The notes beneath the pieces are model-generated. The model was not told the origin of the DNA. It searched no databases and saw nothing but the letters and a program-made list of their open reading frames with translations. Positions 8,142-15,936 of a DNA stretch of 64,000 bases are shown piece after piece. How positions within the stretch are numbered: position 1 is the first letter of the stretch; every line of letters begins with the position of its first letter. Source of the DNA: Pseudanabaena sp. Chao 1811 (GTDB taxonomy: Bacteria > Cyanobacteriota > Cyanobacteriia > Pseudanabaenales > Pseudanabaenaceae); assembly GCF_027942295.1 (NCBI RefSeq), contig NZ_CP101416.1:3086501-3150500 (forward strand). Reading direction: 5' to 3'. Made by a program: the position numbers and the translations under genes.

Positions 8142-9728
8142 CTAGCTAAATTTACTAAGAACTTTTAAAAGAGTTTGAGTACGTGGCGTAAGCAAAGTTT
8201 TTCGATAGGCATCGGCAGCTTTTTTGATCGCATCAGCTTGGGTGGGGTAGGAATGGATCACACCAGAGAGAGTATTTAATCCCTGTTTAGAGGCGATCGC
8301 TAAAGTGATTTCGCTAATCATTTCCCCTGCATGACGCGCCACAATGGTTGCCCCAAGAATGCGATCGCTGCCGCGTTGATGCAAGATTTTGACAAAGCCT
8401 TCAGTCTCGCCATCATAAATTGCGCGATCGACGGAACTAAAAGGAATCTTAATTTCATCGGTTTCTAAGCCTTGCGCCTTAGCTTCCTTAGCATATAGAC
8501 CCACATGGGCAATTTCAGGATCGGTATAGGTCACCCAAGGCATGACTAAATCACTGAGCTTACTTTTGCCCAAACCAAAGGGAGAAAAGAGCGTATTTTT
8601 AATCACAATCCGCGCCGCCGCATCAGCAGCATGGGTAAACTTCCAGTTCATACAAATGTCCCCTGCGGCGAAAATTCGGGGATTGGTTGTTTGCAGATAG
8701 TCATTGACGACCACACCAAGCTGTTTGCTGTATTCCACACCCGCAGTTTCTAGATTTAGTCCTTCCACATTTGGCGATCGCCCTGCACCGACGAGAATTT
8801 CATCGACTTCTATTTGATGGTTAACTCCATTTTGTTGATAATGGATGATTTTGCCATTGCTAGTTTTGGTGACTTGAGCGATCGCACAATCCAAAAGCAA
8901 ATGCACACCTTCACGGAGAAATACCTGTTGCACAATTTCGGCAGCATCAGCATCTTCGCGATCGAGTAAGTGCGAATTTTTGTGCAGTAACGTCACTTCG
9001 CAACCTAAGCGCTGAAAAGCCTGTGCTAATTCACAACCAATTGCACCGCCACCAATGACGGCTAATCTTTTGGGTCGCTCAGTGAGGGAAAATACATTTT
9101 CATTGGTTAAATATCCTGCTTCGGCAAGTCCTGCTATTTGTGGATCAGATGCTCTTGCACCTGTGGCAATTACCGCTTTTTTAAAGTGCAATTTGATGGT
9201 TGATTTGATGTTTGATTTGGTGTTATTAACAGCGATCGCCTTGTGATCAATAAAACTTGCCGAGCCAAGAAACACATCTACACCGAGATTCCGAAATCTC
9301 TCCGCCGAATCATGGTGGCTAATGCCAGCACGGATTTTTCGCATCCTTTCCATTACGGCAGCAAAATCGATATCAATATTCTGAGGTGAATTAATGCCAA
9401 ACCTCGCAGCATCGAGGATATCCGCGACTACTCGCGATGAACGAATCACGCATTTAGAAGGAACACAACCAACATTGAGACAATCACCGCCCATAAGATT
9501 CTTCTCAATTAGCGCCACTTTCAAACCTAAACCTAATCCTGCCGCCCCAGCCGCGACAACCAATCCCGCCGTTCCTGCACCAATCACGACCAAATCATAA
9601 AGCGCCGCAGGTTGAGGATTGACCCAATCGAGAGGATGCACATTCGCGATCAAATCACGATTATATTCATCCACTGGCTGAATGAATTCTGCATAGCGAT
9701 CGCTGGAATATTCTGAGGATTGAGTCAT
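8142..9728 (-). CDS. MerA-like pyridine nucleotide-disulfide oxidoreductase
   Basis: This FAD-dependent oxidoreductase (528 residues from the chosen start) has an N-terminal FAD motif VIGAGTAGLVVA and the redox disulfide CLNVGCVPSK. A central NAD(P)-binding GGGAIGCELAQ and a C-terminal dimerisation domain with HSYPTQADA follow. It matches cyanobacterial proteins annotated as mercuric reductase (slr1849 type). It lacks an N-terminal heavy-metal domain and the C-terminal Cys pair of true MerA, so Hg(II) reduction is uncertain and a general thiol or quinone role is possible. I chose ATG 9728 (MTQSSEY) because the frame upstream runs into the DoxX gene. DoxX and DUF72 genes lie upstream on the same strand. 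Confidence 0.8.
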   Translation of the reverse strand: MTQSSEYSSDRYAEFIQPVDEYNRDLIANVHPLDWVNPQPAALYDLVVIGAGTAGLVVAAGAAGLGLGLKVALIEKNLMGGDCLNVGCVPSKCVIRSSRVVADILDAARFGINSPQNIDIDFAAVMERMRKIRAGISHHDSAERFRNLGVDVFLGSASFIDHKAIAVNNTKSNIKSTIKLHFKKAVIATGARASDPQIAGLAEAGYLTNENVFSLTERPKRLAVIGGGAIGCELAQAFQRLGCEVTLLHKNSHLLDREDADAAEIVQQVFLREGVHLLLDCAIAQVTKTSNGKIIHYQQNGVNHQIEVDEILVGAGRSPNVEGLNLETAGVEYSKQLGVVVNDYLQTTNPRIFAAGDICMNWKFTHAADAAARIVIKNTLFSPFGLGKSKLSDLVMPWVTYTDPEIAHVGLYAKEAKAQGLETDEIKIPFSSVDRAIYDGETEGFVKILHQRGSDRILGATIVARHAGEMISEITLAIASKQGLNTLSGVIHSYPTQADAIKKAADAYRKTLLTPRTQTLLKVLSKFS

Positions 9729-9786
9729 GACTTGATATGAGTGAGCTAAAGATAAATGATTGTCGAGAGATGCGAAGCAATGCTTT

Positions 9787-10161
9787 TTAACTCTTTTTGG
9801 TATACCACCATGCCCAAGCAATTAGGACTACTTGCAGTGGCAACCGTCCCCATCGCAATAGGTCTGAGTCAGGGATTCCATCCATTTGAATGCGATTAAC
9901 TGCCATATTGATATTGGCAGGAAATACGGCAATAAATAGCGCAATCAATCCCCATGCGGCGGCTTGACTAACCATAGGAACGAGTAAACCAACTCCTCCT
10001 AAAATCTCAAATATGCCACTGATATAGACCAACACTAAAGGAGCAGGTAAAAAAGAAGGAACGATCTTGACAAAGGGATCGGGTGTTACCCAGTGGAGTG
10101 TCCCTGCGGTGATCATAAATATCGCAAGCAATACCCGCAAGACTGATTTAATTGTGAGCAT
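9787..10161 (-). CDS. DoxX family membrane protein
   Basis: The protein has 124 residues with four hydrophobic helices (about 7-26, 42-62, 66-85 and 105-120). The DoxX pattern is recognisable, with the ISGIFEILGGVGLLVP segment in helix 2. DoxX proteins are small inner-membrane proteins linked to redox or detoxification partners. The upstream DUF72 gene stops one base before this ATG, and the MerA-like oxidoreductase follows 58 bases downstream. A three-gene redox-linked operon is likely, but function is inferred from context only. Confidence 0.82.
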   Translation of the reverse strand: MLTIKSVLRVLLAIFMITAGTLHWVTPDPFVKIVPSFLPAPLVLVYISGIFEILGGVGLLVPMVSQAAAWGLIALFIAVFPANINMAVNRIQMDGIPDSDLLRWGRLPLQVVLIAWAWWYTKKS

Positions 10162-10162
10162 G

Positions 10163-11047
10163 TTAAAAGAGGGTTAATTGTTGTGGTGGCGGAGTGAGAG
10201 CGTCCCAAGGCAATGCTGGCACTGGAACATTCGCTTTTTCTAACATTTCCTGAAAGTACCTTGCATTATCGGGCGATCGCTCTTCGATCGGGCAGTGCAT
10301 AAAGAAGTATATTTGCTTTCCCTGTGTGAGCCATGCTCGTAAATAAGTTTCCCATTCTTGCCAAAAGCGAATATTCAGATTGCGATCAGGGTGGCTAATA
10401 AACCGCACAATACTAAAAGGGGCTGTCACTACAGGTTGCAAAGGCAAATTGGGTTTGCGGCGTTCCTGTTGAACTGGGATCGATAAAGCTGGATCAATGT
10501 CATCACCAAAGGGCAAATCATATATGGGGCGCGAATCTAGCAATACCCGACCGATTCCTAAACTCTGTAATAACTGATTGAGGCGATCGCTATGATTCGG
10601 CTTAAACCAATCGGCATGACGCACTTCTAGAGCGATTTGATAATCCTGTGTTGGTAATGCTTTGAGGAAATTTTCGAGATCAGTAAAATTCGCAGGGCTA
10701 TAGCTAGGCGGTAACTGGATAAAGGACACACCCAAGCGATCGCCAAAACCCGATATCAAATCTAAAAACTGGAAAGCCTGCTCGATAAATGGCATCAGCA
10801 AACCATTATGGGTGAAATGTTTCGGGAATTTTGAACAAAAGCGAAATTCTGTGGGTGTATCCTTTGCCCAACGCTCGATGGTTTGGCGATCGGGGATCAC
10901 ATAAAAAGTGGAATTTACCTCCACCGTCATCAGGCGATCGCTATAAAGTGGCAAAAATTCCGTTGAACGACTTCCCTTCGGATAAAAATCACCAACCCAA
11001 CCCTTAAAAGCCCAAACCGCACAACCTAAATAAAATATGTTAGACAT
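10163..11047 (-). CDS. DUF72 (YecE-like) family protein
   Basis: The 294-residue TIM-barrel-like DUF72 protein starts FYLGCAVWAFKGWVGDFYP, the family N-terminal motif. It also contains VEVNSTFYVIP, FCSKFPKHFTH, FIQLPPSYSP, ALEVRHADWF and the C-terminal IYFFMHCPIE. The biochemical role of DUF72 is not established. The gene is first in an apparent operon with DoxX (one base apart) and the MerA-like gene. Its ATG lies 87 bases from the divergent PsiE gene, so the two probably share a promoter region. Confidence 0.9.
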   Translation of the reverse strand: MSNIFYLGCAVWAFKGWVGDFYPKGSRSTEFLPLYSDRLMTVEVNSTFYVIPDRQTIERWAKDTPTEFRFCSKFPKHFTHNGLLMPFIEQAFQFLDLISGFGDRLGVSFIQLPPSYSPANFTDLENFLKALPTQDYQIALEVRHADWFKPNHSDRLNQLLQSLGIGRVLLDSRPIYDLPFGDDIDPALSIPVQQERRKPNLPLQPVVTAPFSIVRFISHPDRNLNIRFWQEWETYLRAWLTQGKQIYFFMHCPIEERSPDNARYFQEMLEKANVPVPALPWDALTPPPQQLTLF

Positions 11048-11133
11048 TATAAAAACTAATGAAATTATGATTGTGTTATAAATACAGCCTATGTTAATTT
11101 GAGTCCATGTTTTTTAGTGGATGAAATCTAGAT

Positions 11134-11643
11134 ATGCAACAGTTAAATAAACTCATTGATGCTCCTGTTGATGAACAAATCAATCCCAATCAAGACAAAA
11201 ATACTTTACGTTATCGGATTGTCCACACTTTAGAGCTAGTCCAAGACGCGATCGCTATTTCTCTATGTATTGGGCTATTCTGCGTCATGGTGTTGCAACT
11301 TAAGGAGATTTTCTTATCATTAATTACAACCTTGCGATTTCATGAAATTACTGCCGATATTTTATTTATTCTCATCTTAGTAGAACTATTTCGGCTATTA
11401 ATTATTTACCTTCAAGAACAACGAGTATCGATAGGGGTTTCTGTCGAAGTGACAATCGTATCGGTCTTGCGGGAAGTAATTGTTAAAGGTTTGCTAGAAG
11501 TTGAATGGAAACAGGTATTAGCAACTTGCGCCTTCTTAGTTGCCCTAGCATTACTCTTAATCGTCCGAGTTTGGCTTCCCCCCACATTTGAAGGCATCGA
11601 TCCCGAACAAAAAGCATCACTACGTTTCAAAGGGCGGAAATAA
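11134..11643 (+). CDS. PsiE-family (phosphate-starvation-inducible) membrane protein
   Basis: The protein has 169 residues with four hydrophobic segments (about 34-58, 68-92, 98-120 and 128-149). The conserved FRLLIIYLQEQRVSIGVSVE stretch and the overall size fit the PsiE family. Its molecular function is unknown; in other bacteria psiE responds to phosphate starvation. The gene is monocistronic and ends in a terminator shared with the response-regulator gene opposite. No clear Pho box was seen upstream. Confidence 0.8.
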   Translation: MQQLNKLIDAPVDEQINPNQDKNTLRYRIVHTLELVQDAIAISLCIGLFCVMVLQLKEIFLSLITTLRFHEITADILFILILVELFRLLIIYLQEQRVSIGVSVEVTIVSVLREVIVKGLLEVEWKQVLATCAFLVALALLLIVRVWLPPTFEGIDPEQKASLRFKGRK

Positions 11644-11670
11644 AAAAGGGGGACTATGCCCCCCTTTTTT
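11642..11670. terminator. Bidirectional terminator
   Basis: Six A plus five G residues face five C plus six T residues across a short loop (ACTATGC). This is a classic A/T-flanked stem that can serve both the psiE-like gene and the convergent response-regulator gene. Confidence 0.88.
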
Positions 11671-11674
11671 ATTT

Positions 11675-12046
11675 CTATTTGACCTGACTAAGTAACTGCT
11701 TAATGGTTTTGATTAATTCAGGTGGGTGATAAGGCTTAGTTAAGTAAGCATCTGCCCCCTGCTTCATACCCCAGTACTTATCAAATTCCTCACTTTTGGT
11801 TGTACACATAATTACGGGTACATCCTTCGTAGAGGCATTATTTTTGATCCAACGGCATAACTCATAACCATTCATTTGAGGCATGACCACATCGGTAACA
11901 ACGAGATCGGGAGTAAAAGCCTTAAGCTTTTCTACTGCCTCAGCACCGTTATTAGCTTCCGTAACTTCCATACCATGTTGTTTTAAATGTGCCGAGACCA
12001 TCTCCAACACCATCGGACTGTCGTCCACTACGAGGACTTTTACCAT
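11675..12046 (-). CDS. Single-domain response regulator (CheY/PilH-like)
   Basis: This is a 123-residue stand-alone receiver domain. The acidic pair is in VVDDSP (Asp 8-9), the phospho-acceptor Asp is in VVTDVVMP (near 52), the switch Thr is in IMCTTK and the conserved Lys is in LTKPYH (near 104). The wording QGADAYLTKPYHP and KYWGMKQGAD is typical of PilH/PixH regulators used in cyanobacterial pilus motility and phototaxis. No kinase or pil genes are adjacent, so the partner is unknown. The gene is monocistronic and ends at the terminator at 11642-11670. Confidence 0.88.
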   Translation of the reverse strand: MVKVLVVDDSPMVLEMVSAHLKQHGMEVTEANNGAEAVEKLKAFTPDLVVTDVVMPQMNGYELCRWIKNNASTKDVPVIMCTTKSEEFDKYWGMKQGADAYLTKPYHPPELIKTIKQLLSQVK

Positions 12047-12197
12047 GACTGCTTTCCTTCTTTTCCAGTTGTGCGTTAGCGTAAATCGTCATCAAAGCCC
12101 AACGCCCTTAAGAATTGAGGCAATTTAGAACGATTAATTGCTAAAGCAATCGTAAATTTTCTAAAACCCTAAAAATAAGATAAGGTTAAGAATATTG

Positions 12198-12221
12198 CCT
12201 AATCAACATTAGGTGTTTTTT
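12198..12221 (+). terminator. Terminator-like stem and T run in the 12047-12320 gap
   Basis: CCTAAT-CAAC-ATTAGG is followed by GTGTTTTTT on the plus strand. No plus-strand coding region precedes it, so it may end a short non-coding transcript or be chance. The rest of the 274-base gap holds the start regions of the divergent regulator and ABC genes. Confidence 0.4.
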
Positions 12222-12320
12222 GATTGTGTCTTTACAGAATTGCTGATCCAACTCTAAATCATCAATGAAAAACATCGATATTGTTGACAGTATATCAGAA
12301 TGCATCTTGGTTAAAGTGCT

Positions 12321-13307
12321 ATGGCGGCGGTTACAGTTGAAGGTTTGAGCAAAATTTACAATATTGCAGTCAAAGATACGGGACTAGTTGGCACACTCAA
12401 GCATTTTTGGCATCGTCAATATCGGCAAATTGCGGCCGTTAAAGATATTTCCTTTGCGATCGCCTCTGGTGAAATGGTGGGATTTTTAGGGCCAAATGGC
12501 GCAGGTAAAACTACAACTCTAAAAATGCTAACGGGTTTAATTCATCCATCATCGGGCAATGTCCAAGTCGCAGGGCATATCCCCTTTCGGCGTGATGCAG
12601 GCTTTCTCCAAAAAATTACCTTGGTGATGGGTCAAAAACAACAACTAATTTGGGACTTGCCAGCCCTAGACTCATTACGCATGAATGCGGCGGTATATGA
12701 CATCCCTGACAAAGTATTTAAGCATCGTGTTGGCGAATTGACCGAGATGCTATCGCTTGAAGGGAAACTATCGCAACCAATGCGGAAACTCTCCCTCGGT
12801 GAGCGCATGAAGGCAGAGTTGCTAGCGGCGCTATTGCATCAACCGCAGGTTTTATTTTTAGATGAGCCGACCTTGGGGCTAGATGTCAATGCTCAGGCAA
12901 GTGTACGTGAATTTTTGCGGGAATATAATCAACGCTATCAGGCCACGATTTTGTTAACTAGTCACTATATGGCAGACATTACCGCTTTGTGTAAGCGCGT
13001 ATTGCTGATCCATCAAGGGGGACTGATCTATGATGGCAGTCTGGATGGCTTGCATGATAACTTTGCACCCTACCGAGAAGTGCGGGTGGAGTTAGCTCAA
13101 CCGATAGGCGATCGCAATGATTTACAGAAATATGGTCAGATCCTGAATATTGATGGTCAAGCGGTTTGCTTTTTAGTGCCACGCGAAAATTTGACAAAGG
13201 CGGTTTCTCAGATTCTTGCCGAGTTAGAAATCTTGGATTTATCGGTAAATGAACCTGCGATCGAGGAAGTCATTGGCAGCGTTTTTCGAGCTGGTACTGT
13301 CAATTAA
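12321..13307 (+). CDS. ABC-2 type transporter ATP-binding protein
   Basis: The 328-residue ATPase has Walker A GPNGAGKTT (near 57-65), a Q-loop in MGQKQQ, the ABC signature as the variant LSLGERM (near 157), Walker B VLFLDEPTLGLD (near 177) and an H-loop in LLTSHYM. An N-terminal extension (KHFWHRQYRQIAAVKD) and a long C-terminal domain match ATPases of ABC-2 exporters encoded with multi-span permeases. No permease gene is adjacent, so the partner and substrate are not visible. A near-perfect hairpin spans the stop codon. Confidence 0.88.
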   Translation: MAAVTVEGLSKIYNIAVKDTGLVGTLKHFWHRQYRQIAAVKDISFAIASGEMVGFLGPNGAGKTTTLKMLTGLIHPSSGNVQVAGHIPFRRDAGFLQKITLVMGQKQQLIWDLPALDSLRMNAAVYDIPDKVFKHRVGELTEMLSLEGKLSQPMRKLSLGERMKAELLAALLHQPQVLFLDEPTLGLDVNAQASVREFLREYNQRYQATILLTSHYMADITALCKRVLLIHQGGLIYDGSLDGLHDNFAPYREVRVELAQPIGDRNDLQKYGQILNIDGQAVCFLVPRENLTKAVSQILAELEILDLSVNEPAIEEVIGSVFRAGTVN

Positions 13308-13343
13308 AGAAATAGTGGACGCTTAGCGCCCACTATTTCTTTA
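13305..13343 (+). terminator. Near-perfect hairpin over the ABC gene stop codon
   Basis: Arms of 18 bases with one mismatch enclose the loop TTA. The TAA stop of the ABC ATPase opens the left arm. It belongs to the three-base-loop hairpin class of this window. Confidence 0.7.
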
Positions 13344-13567
13344 TTCTCAAGCATTGCTATAGATTTTTGTGAGGATATCGTGATGTTTAGGAGATTGTAA
13401 CTTTTGTGTAACCAATAAGTAACTTTCAGGTCTATCCAAAACTTGTGAGCAGCATTAGTGTCTTACTCAGTAGTTAGATTTGCTGATCGATAATTGCATG
13501 AAAAAATTAGCTCTAACGAGTAAAGATACCAAATGAGTTCTATCTTTAGTATTACTTCCAGAAAGCC

Positions 13568-13798
13568 ATGTTAAATGCTCCTCAAATATTTCCACGATCT
13601 CGCACCTATGGGGAATCTCAGACTGAAAACTTGATGTTTCATGAAATGTTGAAAGAGTTTTCTTTGCGGGTTAGCATTATCTATAATCTGCAAACTAGCG
13701 GTGACATCTCACAAAGTGAAGCTTTCTTGCAACTTGCAGAGCTATGGCAACAGCTAGAAAAATCTGCAAACTCCTCAATACCTAAACTCCACAACTAA
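13568..13798 (+). CDS. Small conserved cyanobacterial protein (DUF7219-like)
   Basis: The 76-residue soluble protein has an FPRSRTYGE start, a central ENLMFHEMLKEFSLRVS helix and an LQLAELWQQLEKS tail. I recall this pattern (PRSR.YG...ENL.F...L.EF...V..I..L.T.G..S..EA....LW..LK.S) from a small family in cyanobacteria, DUF7219. The function is unknown. It converges with the next gene, and the stop codons overlap by two bases. Confidence 0.65.
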   Translation: MLNAPQIFPRSRTYGESQTENLMFHEMLKEFSLRVSIIYNLQTSGDISQSEAFLQLAELWQQLEKSANSSIPKLHN

Positions 13799-15174
13799 TT
13801 GAGGTACTTAGCAACCTCATCAACTGTGAGCGGTTCGTTGGATGTACTGGGGACATCGACAACGATCAAAAATCCTTCAACTTTGCCCTTACCAACGGTA
13901 TTTAGAGCATCAAGAATCTTAGGCATATCTGCCTTGAGCAAGCTTCCGCGCTGATCATAAAGTTCTAGAGCCGAGAGACAGCCTAAAGTCGCATTCCAAT
14001 CAAAATATTTTGCCTTGACCACTTTATCTTTATTACGGAAGAAGTCGATCGCTGCACCACTGCCATGAATGCGAAATAGCGATCGCCCGACATTACCTGC
14101 CCAATAGCTTTGGAGAATAGGTTGATAGTTGCGCCATGTGGGAGGGAGGAGTGCTTGATAGGATTGGAGATTACCTGTGAATTTTCCTTTTTGATTGGGT
14201 AAAAAAGCCTGAACGCCATCCTCAAAAGGCATAAATAGATTCACCAATGAAAATTGTCCATAGGCGTGAAACAATTCATCATCGGGTTGCAAGGAGACTC
14301 CTTCCATGCGATAAATTCCCTGTGGTGTGCGTCCATTGGTAAAGTACCAATCGAGATTTCGCAAGGATTGCAGTAATAGCGGAACTGACCAAAGTTGTTT
14401 ACCGCGTTTTAGGAATTTCCCATTGCTATCCTTAACGATTGCCAAACATAAAACCTCACGATTGGGACGGCAAAGAACGTACATATGGGACTGTTGTGGT
14501 GCAATTTGCCATTTCAACAAATCCGCAAGATTGGGAATTGTGGAGCCTTGAGTAGAGTTATCATTACGAGCGGTTTGGATGGTTGCTCGTAAATGTAAGT
14601 CCTGCTGCCAACTGGGAAAACGTTGCTGAATTTTGAGAATGAGTTTGTCAAGCTGTGCTTTGCTAAGACTTTGAGCAGGATCGGTGGATTTAGCTAAAGC
14701 TGACAGCGATAGTGCTATCCATTGGGAATCGCTACTTTCATTGACTGTGCGGACAAAGTAGGGTTTGAGCTTGCCATATACCGCAGGTTTGAGGGTGTAT
14801 AGCTGCATCCCTACCTGCATTGCTGTATCGATGATGCCCTTTTGCGGATCGGTGAGATTCGGAGCTGTTGTCATCTGCAAAACATTAGTTAAGGCTTGCA
14901 CGGCATAGGTTTCTTCAGGTGCTAATACACCGATCGCCCATAGAGAATCTTGCCAATGCGCGGCATTACTGTCAGTAATCGGATATTTTTTGAGATCAAA
15001 TCTACTAGGATGTGCCTTTTGCTGTTGGTCTTGAATTTGGGCGTTTCTGGCTGTCTCAGTGGCTTTGGGCTGATAGGAACGGATCGGCGGAGTCTGCGCC
15101 TTCGCCATTTGAGGTGAGGTAGAGGCGACAAAAAAGGCGATCGCTGCCAAAGCACTAGACATGAATTGATACAT
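13795..15174 (-). CDS. Exported protein, L,D-transpeptidase-like C-terminal region
   Basis: From ATG 15174 the product has 459 residues with a signal peptide (MYQFMSSALAAIAFFVAS...AKA, cleavage near 27). The longer frame upstream adds a charged segment that would spoil the signal. The C-terminal part has IHGSGAAIDFF followed by TLGCLSALELYDQ. This resembles the His and the Ser/Thr-x-Gly-Cys active-site arrangement of YkuD L,D-transpeptidases, although the usual SHGC is TLGC here. It could modify peptidoglycan in the periplasm. The N-terminal 250 residues are helical and unassigned. The family call is tentative. Confidence 0.55.
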   Translation of the reverse strand: MYQFMSSALAAIAFFVASTSPQMAKAQTPPIRSYQPKATETARNAQIQDQQQKAHPSRFDLKKYPITDSNAAHWQDSLWAIGVLAPEETYAVQALTNVLQMTTAPNLTDPQKGIIDTAMQVGMQLYTLKPAVYGKLKPYFVRTVNESSDSQWIALSLSALAKSTDPAQSLSKAQLDKLILKIQQRFPSWQQDLHLRATIQTARNDNSTQGSTIPNLADLLKWQIAPQQSHMYVLCRPNREVLCLAIVKDSNGKFLKRGKQLWSVPLLLQSLRNLDWYFTNGRTPQGIYRMEGVSLQPDDELFHAYGQFSLVNLFMPFEDGVQAFLPNQKGKFTGNLQSYQALLPPTWRNYQPILQSYWAGNVGRSLFRIHGSGAAIDFFRNKDKVVKAKYFDWNATLGCLSALELYDQRGSLLKADMPKILDALNTVGKGKVEGFLIVVDVPSTSNEPLTVDEVAKYLN

Positions 15175-15242
15175 AGTTTCTCGAACCGCACAGTGTTCGT
15201 GTAATGTATCACAAACTTTTTTTCTCAAAAATAAAGAGATTC

Positions 15243-15374
15243 CTTAGTAGATGATTTGGTAGTGCTAAATAGGTAAGGATGGGCGGCGCGAAGCGCCGCC
15301 CATCCTTACCTCAATAAATCCTTTCCTTTTTAGGACTACCGATGATTTTACCTAAGGCAAAATCATCTACTAAG
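15243..15374. repeat. Nested inverted-repeat element (three layers)
   Basis: The outermost arms CTTAGTAGATGATTT (15243) and AAATCATCTACTAAG (ending 15374) are perfect inverted repeats. The next layer is GGTAGTGCTAAA (15258) against TTTAGGACTACC. The core is a perfect hairpin at 15272-15310 (18-base arms, loop GAA). This is the layout of a small non-autonomous element. It lies between the transpeptidase-like gene and the tRNA gene. No coding sequence is inside. Confidence 0.65.
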
Positions 15375-15426
15375 ATTTGGCTTTAGAAATGAGTATCTAC
15401 TGATTTCTAAAGCGCTATGTTGAATA

Positions 15427-15499
15427 TGGAGCTAAGGGAACTCGAATCCCTGACCCCCTCAATGCCATTGAGGTGCGCTACCAACTGCGCTATAGCCCC
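15427..15499 (-). tRNA. tRNA-Ala (anticodon GGC)
   Basis: The minus strand folds into a complete cloverleaf. The acceptor GGGGCTA pairs with TAGCTCC (one G-U) with discriminator A. The D arm contains AGTTGGTAG. The anticodon stem CCTCA/TGAGG has loop ATGGCAT, giving anticodon GGC, and the T loop has the TTCGAGT motif. No intron is present and CCA is not encoded, as is usual in cyanobacteria. Confidence 0.95.
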
Positions 15500-15634
15500 G
15501 AAATTTGATTTAGGTGCTAATCAATTTATTAGCTTGTCTATAATCGCTCAAATTGGATTTTATGTCAAATGCGATCGCCTAAAAATTGCAAAAAATTTTA
15601 CTCTAGCAATGTTAAGAGATAGCTAGGACAAATC

Positions 15635-15689
15635 AAAACCCAAATAAGTGAAGGCGGCACTTCGTGCCGCCTTCACTTATTTGGGTTTT
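15635..15689. repeat. Perfect 26-base-arm hairpin
   Basis: Arms beginning AAAACCCAAATAAGTGAAGG surround the loop TTC. It is one of three large hairpins in the 437-base gene-free stretch 15500-15936. Flanks GCTAGGACA and TGTCCTCAGC form a partial outer inverted repeat. Confidence 0.65.
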
Positions 15690-15746
15690 ATGTCCTCAGC
15701 AATCCTTACATTGCTAGAGCAGTCCTAAATCATTTGTAGATTTTTG

Positions 15747-15789
15747 GGTTTGTGGAAGCGCACCCCTTCGGGGTGCGCTTCCACAAACC
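15747..15789. repeat. Perfect 20-base-arm hairpin
   Basis: Arms GGTTTGTGGAAGCGCACCCC and complement enclose the loop TTC. Flanks GCAGTCCTAAAT (15719) and ATTTAGGATTGC (ending 15801) form near-perfect outer arms, as in a small inverted-end element. Confidence 0.65.
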
Positions 15790-15847
15790 ATTTAGGATTG
15801 CTATATTGCCAAAGTGATTGGCATTGTTAAGGGACATAAAGGAAAAT

Positions 15848-15900
15848 AAGGAACCTATTTATGTGGCGCGGCTTTGCCGCGCCACATAAATAGGTTCCTT
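15848..15900. repeat. Perfect 25-base-arm hairpin upstream of the TPR gene
   Basis: Arms beginning AAGGAACCTATTTATGTGGC enclose the loop TTT, 36 bases before the ATG of the TPR gene. This is a leader position rather than a 3' end unless it ends a transcript from the left. Confidence 0.65.
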
Positions 15901-15936
15901 GCGAACTAAACCTAAATAAAATACAAAAATAAACAT

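Noticed and set aside
8142-9821. Longer MerA-like protein starting at 9821
   Set aside because: The extra 31 residues overlap the DoxX gene and are not family-like; ATG 9728 is preferred.
15417-15626. 69-codon plus-strand open frame
   Set aside because: It runs through the tRNA-Ala gene on the other strand and has no coding features.
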